Shown here one piece after another: positions 25,726 through 32,603 of a stretch of DNA of 38,614 nt (its first letter is position 1; every line of letters begins with the position of its first letter). The notes beneath the pieces are model-generated. The model did not search any database. It saw only the letters and a list, made by a program, of their open reading frames with translations, and was not told the DNA's origin. Source of the stretch: Coriobacteriales bacterium (GTDB lineage Bacteria; Actinomycetota; Coriobacteriia; Coriobacteriales; Atopobiaceae); assembly GCA_030529665.1 (NCBI GenBank), contig JAUMWL010000007.1:1-38614 (forward strand), written 5' to 3'. The translations under genes and the position numbers were made by a program.

Positions 25726-26127
25726 ACTCGCCCATATATCAGGGATACGTGCGTAGGTCAAAAAAAAGCATGAGCTGGTTGAGACTTTCGAGGGCTGCCA
25801 ACCATAGGGTTAGGACCTTCTTTCTCATCCTTGCTGCGTCCTATCCCTCCGCTTGATAACAGCGTCTCGGCTGCGGTCGATGGCAGCGCCTACGTTGTGC
25901 ATATGCTCATGTTTTCAACTGATGACTACCCAACACTGGTTTGTTTTTCTCAACCAGCATAAGAAAGGTTCTGTTGACGGCAAACGGCTTTAGAGAGACT
26001 CACATGTACTTCATAGTTGATAGATCGGTAACAATCGAAATCTGTACCTTGGAACACATAGCAGCTGTGGACCAGATGCTCTTTGGCTATTGGGTATGCA
26101 GATAAGGTCACCTAAACTGTCTACACC
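25726..26127. other. Gene-free stretch downstream of the reverse transcriptase
   Basis: No supported gene. A CTGGTT/AACCAG stem at about 25937-25960 has an AT-rich loop but no clear T-run. A 33-codon plus frame from 26004 has no ribosome site and is not called. Confidence 0.35.
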
Positions 26128-27192
26128 TCACGCCCGGTCTACGCGCAGCAGCACCGACCTCCAAGAGGCCTCGCTTGCGACGAGGTCGTCCGGTCCAAGC
26201 ACGCCTTCCCGCACAAGTCGCTCCATACCCGCAACGTGGCGCTGCCGCCGACGGTATGTCTCCGCGGGCAGGCGCTTGCATACTTCCCCATTAGCGCGCA
26301 GGCGAAAGCGCGTCTTTAGGAATGTGAACTCCTCGCTCGGATGCAGCACACGTGTCTTTTTGGGGTTGAGCGATAGTCCCAACGCAGCGCACCGCACCTC
26401 AAAACTGCGAGCGAAATCCCGTGCCTCGTCCCACTCTCCAAACAGCGCGTACCCGTCGTCCATGTAGCGGCCATAGCCCGCAACGCGCACCTTATCCTTT
26501 GCCCAGTGATCAACAGGGTTCGGATAAAGCACGGCCGCAACCTGCGATGTCTGGTTGCCTAGCCCCAATCCCCGAGGCGCTCCCTCTAGCGTGAGTCGCA
26601 ACAAGGCCAGAAGCCGTGCGTCAAAGACGATCTGACCAAAAATCTGCATTACCAACTCCACGCGAACGCTCGCAAAGTACTTGGAAAAGTCATAGAGTAA
26701 CAAGCCGCCGCCCGTCCCATGGCACCGCGCGTGCTCTCGCAAGTGCCGAACCAACCGCTTTAGCGCGAAGGTCGTACCGCGCCTGGGAATACATGCTGCG
26801 TTATCGAATATTATCACACGTCTGACGGCAGGCACGAGCACGCGGTCACAAAGCGTACGCTGCACCACGCGGTCCCGGTAGGCACAGGCAATGATGTCGC
26901 GCGGCTTGCTCCGCTCGCATATGGTAAAACGCTTGCCTGGCGTTAGATGGTACGTACCGTCCATGAGTTCGTTACGCAGCGTGGAGCAATTGAGGACAAG
27001 GTTGAGGTGGAACGACTGCACCTCCCGCTTCCAGCTCACGCCGTTCTTGCACAAGAGTGCTGAGGCAACAAGGTTGTCCAAGCAGAAGACATCCTCAAAG
27101 GAGCCGAGTCCCTCCGCAAAGCGTCGAGCACGCACGAGCGACCTGTGGGAAGGTATCGCGAACGATGGCAATGTGTCAATGTCGTTGCACAT
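26128..27192 (-). CDS. DGR-type reverse transcriptase
   Basis: 354 residues from the ATG at 27192. Reverse-transcriptase motifs are complete: LLLYDFSKYFAS (first catalytic Asp at about 168), GLGLGNQTSQVAAV at about 209-222, and GRYMDDGYAL (YMDD at 243-246). GNQTSQ in place of the retron/group-II type QG-x3-SP is the hallmark of DGR reverse transcriptases. It lacks maturase and endonuclease domains, again as in DGRs. It makes error-prone cDNA of the template repeat, misreading adenines, for transfer into target genes. It follows the Avd-like gene and the template repeat on the same strand. The start is uncertain: no clear Shine-Dalgarno sequence, and the frame extends upstream to 27279 (ATG at 27270). 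Confidence 0.92.
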   Translation of the reverse strand: MCNDIDTLPSFAIPSHRSLVRARRFAEGLGSFEDVFCLDNLVASALLCKNGVSWKREVQSFHLNLVLNCSTLRNELMDGTYHLTPGKRFTICERSKPRDIIACAYRDRVVQRTLCDRVLVPAVRRVIIFDNAACIPRRGTTFALKRLVRHLREHARCHGTGGGLLLYDFSKYFASVRVELVMQIFGQIVFDARLLALLRLTLEGAPRGLGLGNQTSQVAAVLYPNPVDHWAKDKVRVAGYGRYMDDGYALFGEWDEARDFARSFEVRCAALGLSLNPKKTRVLHPSEEFTFLKTRFRLRANGEVCKRLPAETYRRRQRHVAGMERLVREGVLGPDDLVASEASWRSVLLRVDRA

Positions 27193-27440
27193 GGTTAAGA
27201 CTTTTCGATCTGGCACGAAAGGTGAATTAAAGGGGCGGGCCGCGCACCTGTTCGTGTGAGGCTCCGGCATGGCACGCAAAACGCGCCGCCTGCACCCCGC
27301 CTTCCGCGCGGTCCCGCCGATTTCTCACGCGCGCTTGGGCCAGCGCGCTGGAAAGACGGCCCCTCCTTCTGCTTCTTCCTCCTGTCTTCGCCCCGAGGGG
27401 TTACTAAGCCTGCAAGTCGGACGCGGTCGCGCCCGTATAA

Positions 27441-27571
27441 GCGAATCCGGGGGACACGCCATTGTCGTTATTGGCGTTGTCGTTGTTCCAGTCGCCGTCG
27501 TGGTTGACGTTGTGGAACCTGTCCGAGTTGTTGGCATTCGGCGAGCGAAGCCACCACCACGAACTCGCCCC
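27441..27571 (-). repeat. DGR template repeat (TR)
   Basis: About 131 bp between the Avd-like gene and the reverse transcriptase gene, in transcription order Avd-TR-RT. Its minus strand would read SSWWWLRSPNANNSDRFHNV, then NHDGDWNNDNANNDN and GVSPGF. It is crowded with AAC/AAT codons, the classical signature of an adenine-mutagenised template. It matches the 3' ends of three DUF6273 genes (13300-13437, 28280-28412, 37411-37538). The right-hand edge of the similarity in minus orientation is GGCGTGTCCCCCGG (27447-27460), after which it diverges from the targets (GATTCGCT instead of CTTCTGC). That 14-base GC block is the probable homing-initiation sequence. The region is not itself a gene. Confidence 0.9.
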
Positions 27572-27680
27572 GTTTAGGGACCACCTTGAGGGTTTGCGCG
27601 GACCCTCCTGCTGCACAGACTATATGGACCTCCCGACCACTGCCATCTGTGCATCAGGAGAGCTCGCCAAAACATAGTGC

Positions 27681-28193
27681 CTACCCAAGACCCTCAAGGT
27701 CAAAGAAGCTCATTTGTAGACCCGCCTCGGGCAGCACTTGCTCGCCTTTGAGATAGTCCTTCCATCGCCTCATGTCCGACCGCATCACCCCCTTTAGCAG
27801 CTCGAGTACCTTGTCTAGGCAGTGTATCAAGTCGCTGAACCTCGCTTGTGTGATAGCAGGCTTGAGGGCACCCGTGTCGCCAACGGGCTTTACCGGCGCG
27901 AGCTTGTACACCTCGTCGATAAGGCTGGAAAGCGTCTGTGCGTGGCAGTACGCCTGCTGCAGGTGCATGCGGCGAAGTTGCGCATCTACCGCACAGCTCA
28001 CGTAAATCGAGTTGGCGCTCTTGGCGTGGTGCAGCGCCTGCTCCGCATGGCCCACCATGCGCTCGGAGAGGTAGAACGTCCAGCGCTTGGGTAGCCGCAG
28101 AGCGAGCTCGAACGTTTGGTGAAAAAGAAGCTGGGCCTGCCACACGTACTCAACGCTGGACTGACTGCGCTTGGACTTAGGCACGCCGGACAT
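27681..28193 (-). CDS. avd: Avd-like four-helix-bundle accessory protein of the DGR
   Basis: 170 residues. Four amphipathic helices are visible: YVWQAQLLFHQTFELALRLP; SERMVGHAEQALHHAKSANSIYV; LRRMHLQQAYCHAQTLSSLIDEVY; and FSDLIHCLDKVLELLKGVMRSDMRRWKDYL. This pattern, with basic surfaces, is that of the Avd family, which binds the template RNA and the reverse transcriptase. The start at 28193 is supported by AAGGAGG 6 bases upstream. Position between the kinase target's end hairpin and the template repeat is the canonical DGR order. Similar four-helix bundles occur as rRNA intervening-sequence proteins, but the context decides here. Confidence 0.85.
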   Translation of the reverse strand: MSGVPKSKRSQSSVEYVWQAQLLFHQTFELALRLPKRWTFYLSERMVGHAEQALHHAKSANSIYVSCAVDAQLRRMHLQQAYCHAQTLSSLIDEVYKLAPVKPVGDTGALKPAITQARFSDLIHCLDKVLELLKGVMRSDMRRWKDYLKGEQVLPEAGLQMSFFDLEGLG

Positions 28194-28230
28194 GATGGAC
28201 CTCCTTCCCGAAAATAGCTTGCCATCTGGC

Positions 28231-28254
28231 GCGCTTGCCACACGGGGCAAGCGC
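28231..28254. repeat. DGR hairpin downstream of the kinase variable repeat
   Basis: GCGCTTGCC (28231-28239) pairs with GGCAAGCGC (28246-28254) around a 6-base loop. It lies about 20 bases past the stop of the kinase gene on the minus strand. Its stem sequence and loop size are shared with 37363-37388. A short GC-rich hairpin just beyond the initiation sequence of the target is a known DGR homing element. Confidence 0.8.
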
Positions 28255-28273
28255 TACGCGCGATTCTGGATGG

Positions 28274-30205
28274 CTAGAAGCAGAAGCCGGGGGAAACGCC
28301 ATCATCGTAGTCGGCGTCCCAGATGCTCCAAACCCCGACGGAGAAGACGATGTGGAACGAGTCCGAGGAGTAGGCGTACGGAGAGCGAAGCCACCACCAC
28401 GAATCCGCCCCGCGATTATCCTTCTTGATACAGGAGGAGTAGCTTTTGGTAGACACCCCCTTGTCGGTGTAGAGCTGGTACTGAGTGCCTTCGGCATCGT
28501 AGGTTGCGGACGACCACGGCCTATTCTTCTTTTGAGACGATAGTTTACCGTACACCTCGGACACGGAGAGGAGCCATAGCCTGTCGATGGTCTCACTCAC
28601 CACAGAAGTGTCATTATTCGTTTCGATTTCTCCAACGTTGTTCGTTCGCTTCTTTGCTGGCTCTGCGAGATGCCGAATATCGGCTGGCATCAACGCAAGA
28701 AACCCAGAGTTGAGCCATTTGCGCATCTCGCTTTCCTCCCAACCGCCCTTGTTAGTACGTTCTGGGTTCATTGCATGCCCTATTGGCACGTTCGCGAACT
28801 CGAAGGAGATGCCTGCCTTGCCACCCATCGCGCGCTGGTCGTGACGGAAGCCAAGGATGCGGACGCTCGTCTTTGTTCCGTCTGCAAGCGCAAGGGGTTT
28901 CTCGTCGCCCCTCAACTTGCCATCCTCGTCCACAAGGTGGTAACGCCCTGCAATCCGAAGTCCCTCGGCGTCGTCTTTGGCGGCCGCAATGGCCCGCGCA
29001 ATCCTCTTTAGCTCCACCCACGAATAGTCGGCAACTCCCGAGCGTACAACAATGTTATGTGCGGGCGATACCGGCTTAGGCATCTTACTCACGCTTGCGG
29101 ATTTACCCTTGTCATCGGACTCGCCGGCACGCACATCACGCCGAGCCTCTTGAGTCCTGGCCCGCCTTTTTGCGACGTCGTCCTCCAACTCCGGCGTTAC
29201 AGAATCGGGCACTAGGATGGGGTTGGGAGCAGGGACGGGAACTGGTTCGCCCAACAGGTTTTCCAAATCACCTATAACGGCGCGCAACTTTGGCCGATAG
29301 TTTGGGTTGTAGTTGGTACATGCGCTCACGATTACCGCAAGCTGAGCCTCAAAGTCATCGTGGGGCCTTCCCGCCACGTCCATTCGCTCCACCATGTTGA
29401 GGGGACGAATCTTAGCCTTGGCGATATTCTCCAAATCGTCCCTGCTGAGCCACGCTTTGGTCTTTAGGTCCACGATCTCTGCCGGCCAATACTCCCCCGA
29501 AACCATGGTGACGATGAGCGACCCAAGGCTCCAGACATCGCACAGCTCACGGTTGCGCTCCTTTATGTGACGCCCGCCAAAGACCTCTGGGGCACCATAC
29601 GGAACGGTCGACAGCCTTGGATTGTCCAGGGTAATCGTACTCCTGGTCGTGGGCGTACCCTGCCCAAAGTCAATGACGTAGAGCTCAAGCTCACCCTTGA
29701 GCAAGCCTGCCAAAGAGTGGTTGGTTATCATTACGTTGCCTGGCGACAGGTCGCGCTGCGCAACATGCACCCCAGCAATGCCTTGGAGCGCCCGCGCTAT
29801 GCCCAGAGCGATTCGCGCCGCGTCCCTAGAACCCAGATAGGGGTTTTTCGCGTCACCCGTAAGGACCCCGTCTTCGATGATTGCCGACAAGGTCTTTCCG
29901 TCAATGTATTGCATCACAAAGGCGGGATGCACGCCGGTGGAGTCCCTAAACGTTCCATAGCCATAGGCGCGCGGCACACTTGGGCACCCCTGTTCGTTGA
30001 GGCTCGAAAGCAGCTCATACTCCTTCCGCGCCATATTGTCGCTACGCGTGTTAAAGAAGCTCTTTATGGCGTACTGCCCTTGCTCCCCAGCCCTATACAG
30101 CGCGGCAAAGTGTCCGGCGGCGGTCTGGTGGTATCCCGAAAGATTCAGGGGACCGGTCACTCCGCCCGCATACTCAGATGCCACGAACCCAAATTGCGCG
30201 TTCAT
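28274..30205 (-). CDS. Serine/threonine kinase fused to a DGR-diversified DUF6273 domain
   Basis: 643 residues. The kinase domain (about 20-300) has the ATP-lysine motif YAIKSF (K48), a catalytic loop QRDLSPGNVM (D152, N157; Gln replaces the usual His of HRD) and the metal motif IDFGQG (D179). STVPYGAPEVFGG and CDVWSLGSLI follow. After a proline-rich and charged linker (about 320-390) comes DUF6273: DYSWVELKRIARAIAAA, VRILGFRHDQRAMGG, WLLSVSEVYGKLSS, ending SWWWLRSP...GVSPGFCF. No transmembrane segment is visible, unlike actinobacterial PknA/B kinases, so the variable domain should face the cytosol. The start at 30205 overlaps the region just after the PP2C stop. It presumably phosphorylates FHA-bound partners encoded upstream; the substrate is inferred only. 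Confidence 0.9.
   Translation of the reverse strand: MNAQFGFVASEYAGGVTGPLNLSGYHQTAAGHFAALYRAGEQGQYAIKSFFNTRSDNMARKEYELLSSLNEQGCPSVPRAYGYGTFRDSTGVHPAFVMQYIDGKTLSAIIEDGVLTGDAKNPYLGSRDAARIALGIARALQGIAGVHVAQRDLSPGNVMITNHSLAGLLKGELELYVIDFGQGTPTTRSTITLDNPRLSTVPYGAPEVFGGRHIKERNRELCDVWSLGSLIVTMVSGEYWPAEIVDLKTKAWLSRDDLENIAKAKIRPLNMVERMDVAGRPHDDFEAQLAVIVSACTNYNPNYRPKLRAVIGDLENLLGEPVPVPAPNPILVPDSVTPELEDDVAKRRARTQEARRDVRAGESDDKGKSASVSKMPKPVSPAHNIVVRSGVADYSWVELKRIARAIAAAKDDAEGLRIAGRYHLVDEDGKLRGDEKPLALADGTKTSVRILGFRHDQRAMGGKAGISFEFANVPIGHAMNPERTNKGGWEESEMRKWLNSGFLALMPADIRHLAEPAKKRTNNVGEIETNNDTSVVSETIDRLWLLSVSEVYGKLSSQKKNRPWSSATYDAEGTQYQLYTDKGVSTKSYSSCIKKDNRGADSWWWLRSPYAYSSDSFHIVFSVGVWSIWDADYDDGVSPGFCF
28280..28412 (-). 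repeat. DGR variable repeat of the kinase-DUF6273 gene
   Basis: The last about 44 codons of the gene. By eye, aligning codon by codon with the template, I count about 30 base differences, of which about 19 lie at template adenines. Most of the rest are at third codon positions. Unchanged blocks are SWWWLRSP, SDSFH (partly) and GVSPGF. The initiation block is CCGGGGGAAACGCC at 28287-28300 on the plus strand. Confidence 0.85.
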
Positions 30206-30208
30206 GTG

Positions 30209-30988
30209 TCACACCTGTTCCCCAACCTCACCGGTACCGATTGCACCGGATACTTCAGGCGTTACGGAGAGCGTTGCAGAGGCGCTCTGCGCCGCCCTCC
30301 CGCCATCCTCGCCTCGTATGCATTCCTCCACCACGATGCAGATACACGTACTGTTGTCCATCCCCACGCTTGCGGCCTTGTTGCACAGGGCGTCAGCAAT
30401 GAGCGGCGCGTTTTTTCCCTCGACCAATATGCGCATGAACTCGCCCTCGTCAACATACTCCCATATGCCGTCGGTGCAAAGGACAAAACGATCCCCCGCC
30501 CTCACATCGACTCGCGTCCTGTCCGGGTTGATTATGCCATATCCCACGGCCTTGGAGAGCGCATTGCCGCCTCCAGCAACTCGCCCCGGCACCGTAACAG
30601 GACGTAGCTCACCATTGCGCAAGCGGTATGCCATTGTGTCACCAGCCCACACCACCTCAAGGGATGCGTCCCCATATTCCGCCAAAAGAAGCGTCGCGCC
30701 AGCGCGCTTGTCCAAATATGATGACATAACGCTCGTCATATCGTTTGCAAACCCAAACGACGAATCAATGCTCGACCCCCCGTCGAAGGCACGGATGGCA
30801 GCCTCGCATGCGACCTTGCTCATAATGTCGCCATAGGGCGCCCCTCCAATGCCATCGCTTATGGCATAGAAGTCGTACGTATAGCTTATGGCACAGTAGT
30901 CGTCGTTCTTTTGGCGCGGACCTTTTTGCGACGCCATTCCCACCTTGAGCAGCAACCGATTGCCTCCGTTTTCATTCTTGTTGCACAT
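30209..30988 (-). CDS. PP2C-type serine/threonine phosphatase
   Basis: 259 residues. The PPM/PP2C metal-binding motifs are in order: RQKNDDYC, FYAISDGIGG, FVLCTDGIWEYV and GMDNSTCIC. It should remove phosphates from the neighbouring kinase and its substrates, as PstP does in other actinobacteria. It differs from PstP in having no transmembrane tail, matching the soluble kinase. The start ATG at 30988 is one base after the stop of the FHA gene (TAA-c-ATG), with GAGGTGG upstream. The stop lies 3 bases before the kinase start. Tight coupling of phosphatase and kinase is therefore likely. Confidence 0.9.
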   Translation of the reverse strand: MCNKNENGGNRLLLKVGMASQKGPRQKNDDYCAISYTYDFYAISDGIGGAPYGDIMSKVACEAAIRAFDGGSSIDSSFGFANDMTSVMSSYLDKRAGATLLLAEYGDASLEVVWAGDTMAYRLRNGELRPVTVPGRVAGGGNALSKAVGYGIINPDRTRVDVRAGDRFVLCTDGIWEYVDEGEFMRILVEGKNAPLIADALCNKAASVGMDNSTCICIVVEECIRGEDGGRAAQSASATLSVTPEVSGAIGTGEVGEQV

Positions 30989-30989
30989 G

Positions 30990-31859
30990 TTAGGCCACCT
31001 CGCAATGGAACACTACGGCAGGGTCCTTCGAGGGTCCCACAAAGATCTTGTCATCGTCAACAAGGGCGGTAGAGTCCTCGACCTCAACCCACTTGCCATC
31101 ACGCCGTATGCGCATGGCGTTGCGTCCGCAATTGGTAAGGTACCATTGGCCTCCCTTGTGCGTAAACCTTCCCTGCACCTGAGAACAGACCCCCACGCTT
31201 GGTGCATAGGGCAGCTCTATGGTGGGCAGCTGACGCGCGGAGTCGCGGCGGATTCCCATTGTGCTCCCGTCCAAGACGTCAAACCTCGGTCCGTTGGGTA
31301 CGGCGATGGACGCGGACGCAACTGCGTCTGCCACAAACACGGGAGTTTCGCTCGTGATGCGCGAGGTGGAAGCCTGAACGTCATCGTCCCAACTGAACGG
31401 CGGGGTCGTGCTCCATGGAGAGGCGTGGTCTCCCAAATCGGTTTGACTGGCGTCATCAAACCTCAAGGTCTCGACATCAATGATGGGTTCTGCTGCAAAC
31501 GATGCGTAGATGCGCACGTCGCCACGACGGATGCCCTCCTCCGTCATGAGGGTAACAACGGGAGGCTCCATCTGGGCATGGATCTCTTCCACGAACTTAC
31601 AAAGTGCATGCGTTAGGCGCTCCTCGTTCTGCCGAACCCTAAAGCCGTAGTATTCGTCCCAATCGGCCTCGCTCACGCATACTTCAAACGAGTTTGGCAG
31701 CTCGGTGAGATCTTCCCATGCCTTTGCGTTCGCCATCGCCTCTTTGGTAAGCGCATTGACAAGCTCGGACGGATCAAGCGCGCTGCGCTGCGAACCCACA
31801 TCGAACATCCTTCGCATTGCTAGCATCATGCTGCGAATGAACTCCATGATCTTCTCCAT
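30990..31859 (-). CDS. FhaA-like protein with DUF3662-type N-terminus and C-terminal FHA-like domain
   Basis: 289 residues. The first part (MEKIMEFIRSMMLAMRRMFDV, then ELVNALTKEAMANAKAWEDL ... NSFEVCVSEADWDEYYGFR) resembles the DUF3662 end of mycobacterial FhaA. The last about 90 residues are an FHA-like sandwich (VGVCSQVQGRFTHKGGQWYL, NAMRIRRDGKWVEVED) but lack the full G-R-x-S/N-G set. It is probably a phosphothreonine reader or scaffold connecting kinase to wall enzyme. The start at 31859 is chosen because GAGGGG lies 9 bases upstream; the ATG at 31868 has no spacing. Followed by PP2C with one base between. Confidence 0.75.
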   Translation of the reverse strand: MEKIMEFIRSMMLAMRRMFDVGSQRSALDPSELVNALTKEAMANAKAWEDLTELPNSFEVCVSEADWDEYYGFRVRQNEERLTHALCKFVEEIHAQMEPPVVTLMTEEGIRRGDVRIYASFAAEPIIDVETLRFDDASQTDLGDHASPWSTTPPFSWDDDVQASTSRITSETPVFVADAVASASIAVPNGPRFDVLDGSTMGIRRDSARQLPTIELPYAPSVGVCSQVQGRFTHKGGQWYLTNCGRNAMRIRRDGKWVEVEDSTALVDDDKIFVGPSKDPAVVFHCEVA

Positions 31860-31878
31860 TTCTTGCATCCCCTCTTTG

Positions 31879-32514
31879 CTAGTTGATTTGTATGAACGTT
31901 GTGGGCGTCAACCCAATGCGGCTTCCGGGACCAATGGGCACGCTTCGGTTGTGCACGCGAGCGCCATTTACCATGGAGCCGTTCTTGCTGCGATCCAGGT
32001 ACGTCATCGTGCCATCTCGGCGCACTATGATCTGGCCATGCCGACGGCTGACACCCGCAACGCTCGCGACTATGTCATTTGAGGGGTCGCGTCCAATGCT
32101 CACGCCTTTTACGAGCGGAATCTCGACCCCGTTCCAAAGCTGCACGGCGCTTGAGCGCGCCGTACTGTCGCGCACCTCCGCTAGCGCCACATGCGCGGAC
32201 GCAATCTTCACCTCCTTCGCACGTTCGTTGAGGAATTCGCGCTCGATGCGCAGTTTGCCAACGCGCACCCTGCTGCTCACCATGCAAACGACCACAAGGC
32301 CGTCTGTTGGTAGCCCCTCGCGCTCGTATGCCGCCAGCACGGAGTCGAAGCACCAGTCCGCAATCTGGCCAAGGCCGGTTTCGGCGGCATCCTGCGACGA
32401 CACGCAAGCCTCCCAGTAGTTGGGATTACGCTGCTTGGCCTTGTCCATCTTTACGCGAGGCCAAAGGCCGGCCTCCACGTCACCCCTCGCGAGGCGTCCG
32501 TGTCCCATTCTCAT
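31879..32514 (-). CDS. FHA-domain protein (FhaB-like position)
   Basis: 211 residues from the ATG at 32514 (GGGGGA 5 bases upstream); other ATGs at 32508 and 32526, and a longer frame to 32565, are possible. The N-terminal half (NPNYWEACVSSQDAAETGLGQIAD ... IEREFLNERAKEVKIASAHVAL) is not recognised. The C-terminal 80 residues are a canonical FHA domain: VSIGRDPSNDIV, VSRRHGQIIV, DRSKNGSMVNG. This binds phosphothreonine peptides. It sits between the FtsW-transpeptidase fusion and the FhaA-like gene, as FHA genes do in the actinobacterial rodA-pbpA-pknAB clusters. Confidence 0.85.
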   Translation of the reverse strand: MRMGHGRLARGDVEAGLWPRVKMDKAKQRNPNYWEACVSSQDAAETGLGQIADWCFDSVLAAYEREGLPTDGLVVVCMVSSRVRVGKLRIEREFLNERAKEVKIASAHVALAEVRDSTARSSAVQLWNGVEIPLVKGVSIGRDPSNDIVASVAGVSRRHGQIIVRRDGTMTYLDRSKNGSMVNGARVHNRSVPIGPGSRIGLTPTTFIQIN

Positions 32515-32581
32515 TTGGTCCCCCATTCTTGTTGCCCAGGTCCTCTTGTTGCCACTACCATACAACTGGGTCTCAACCAGA

Positions 32582-32594
32582 AATTGCGTTTACC
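32582..32594 (-). promoter_or_regulatory. Shared motif AATTGCGTTTACC, copy 2
   Basis: Identical 13-base copy of 25713-25725, in the short gap between the transpeptidase stop and the FHA gene start. May be an internal promoter or regulator site for the FHA-PP2C-kinase half of the cluster. Confidence 0.4.
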
Positions 32595-32603
32595 CATGCA
32601 TGC

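Noticed and set aside
26004-26105. 33-codon plus-strand frame MYFIVDRSVTIEICTLEHIA
   Set aside because: No ribosome site and no recognisable partner; too short to support.
27404-27616. 70-codon minus-strand frame over the template repeat (WWWLRSP...GVSPGF) as a gene
   Set aside because: It has no ribosome site and is the DGR template; the reading frame mirrors the target only because of homology.
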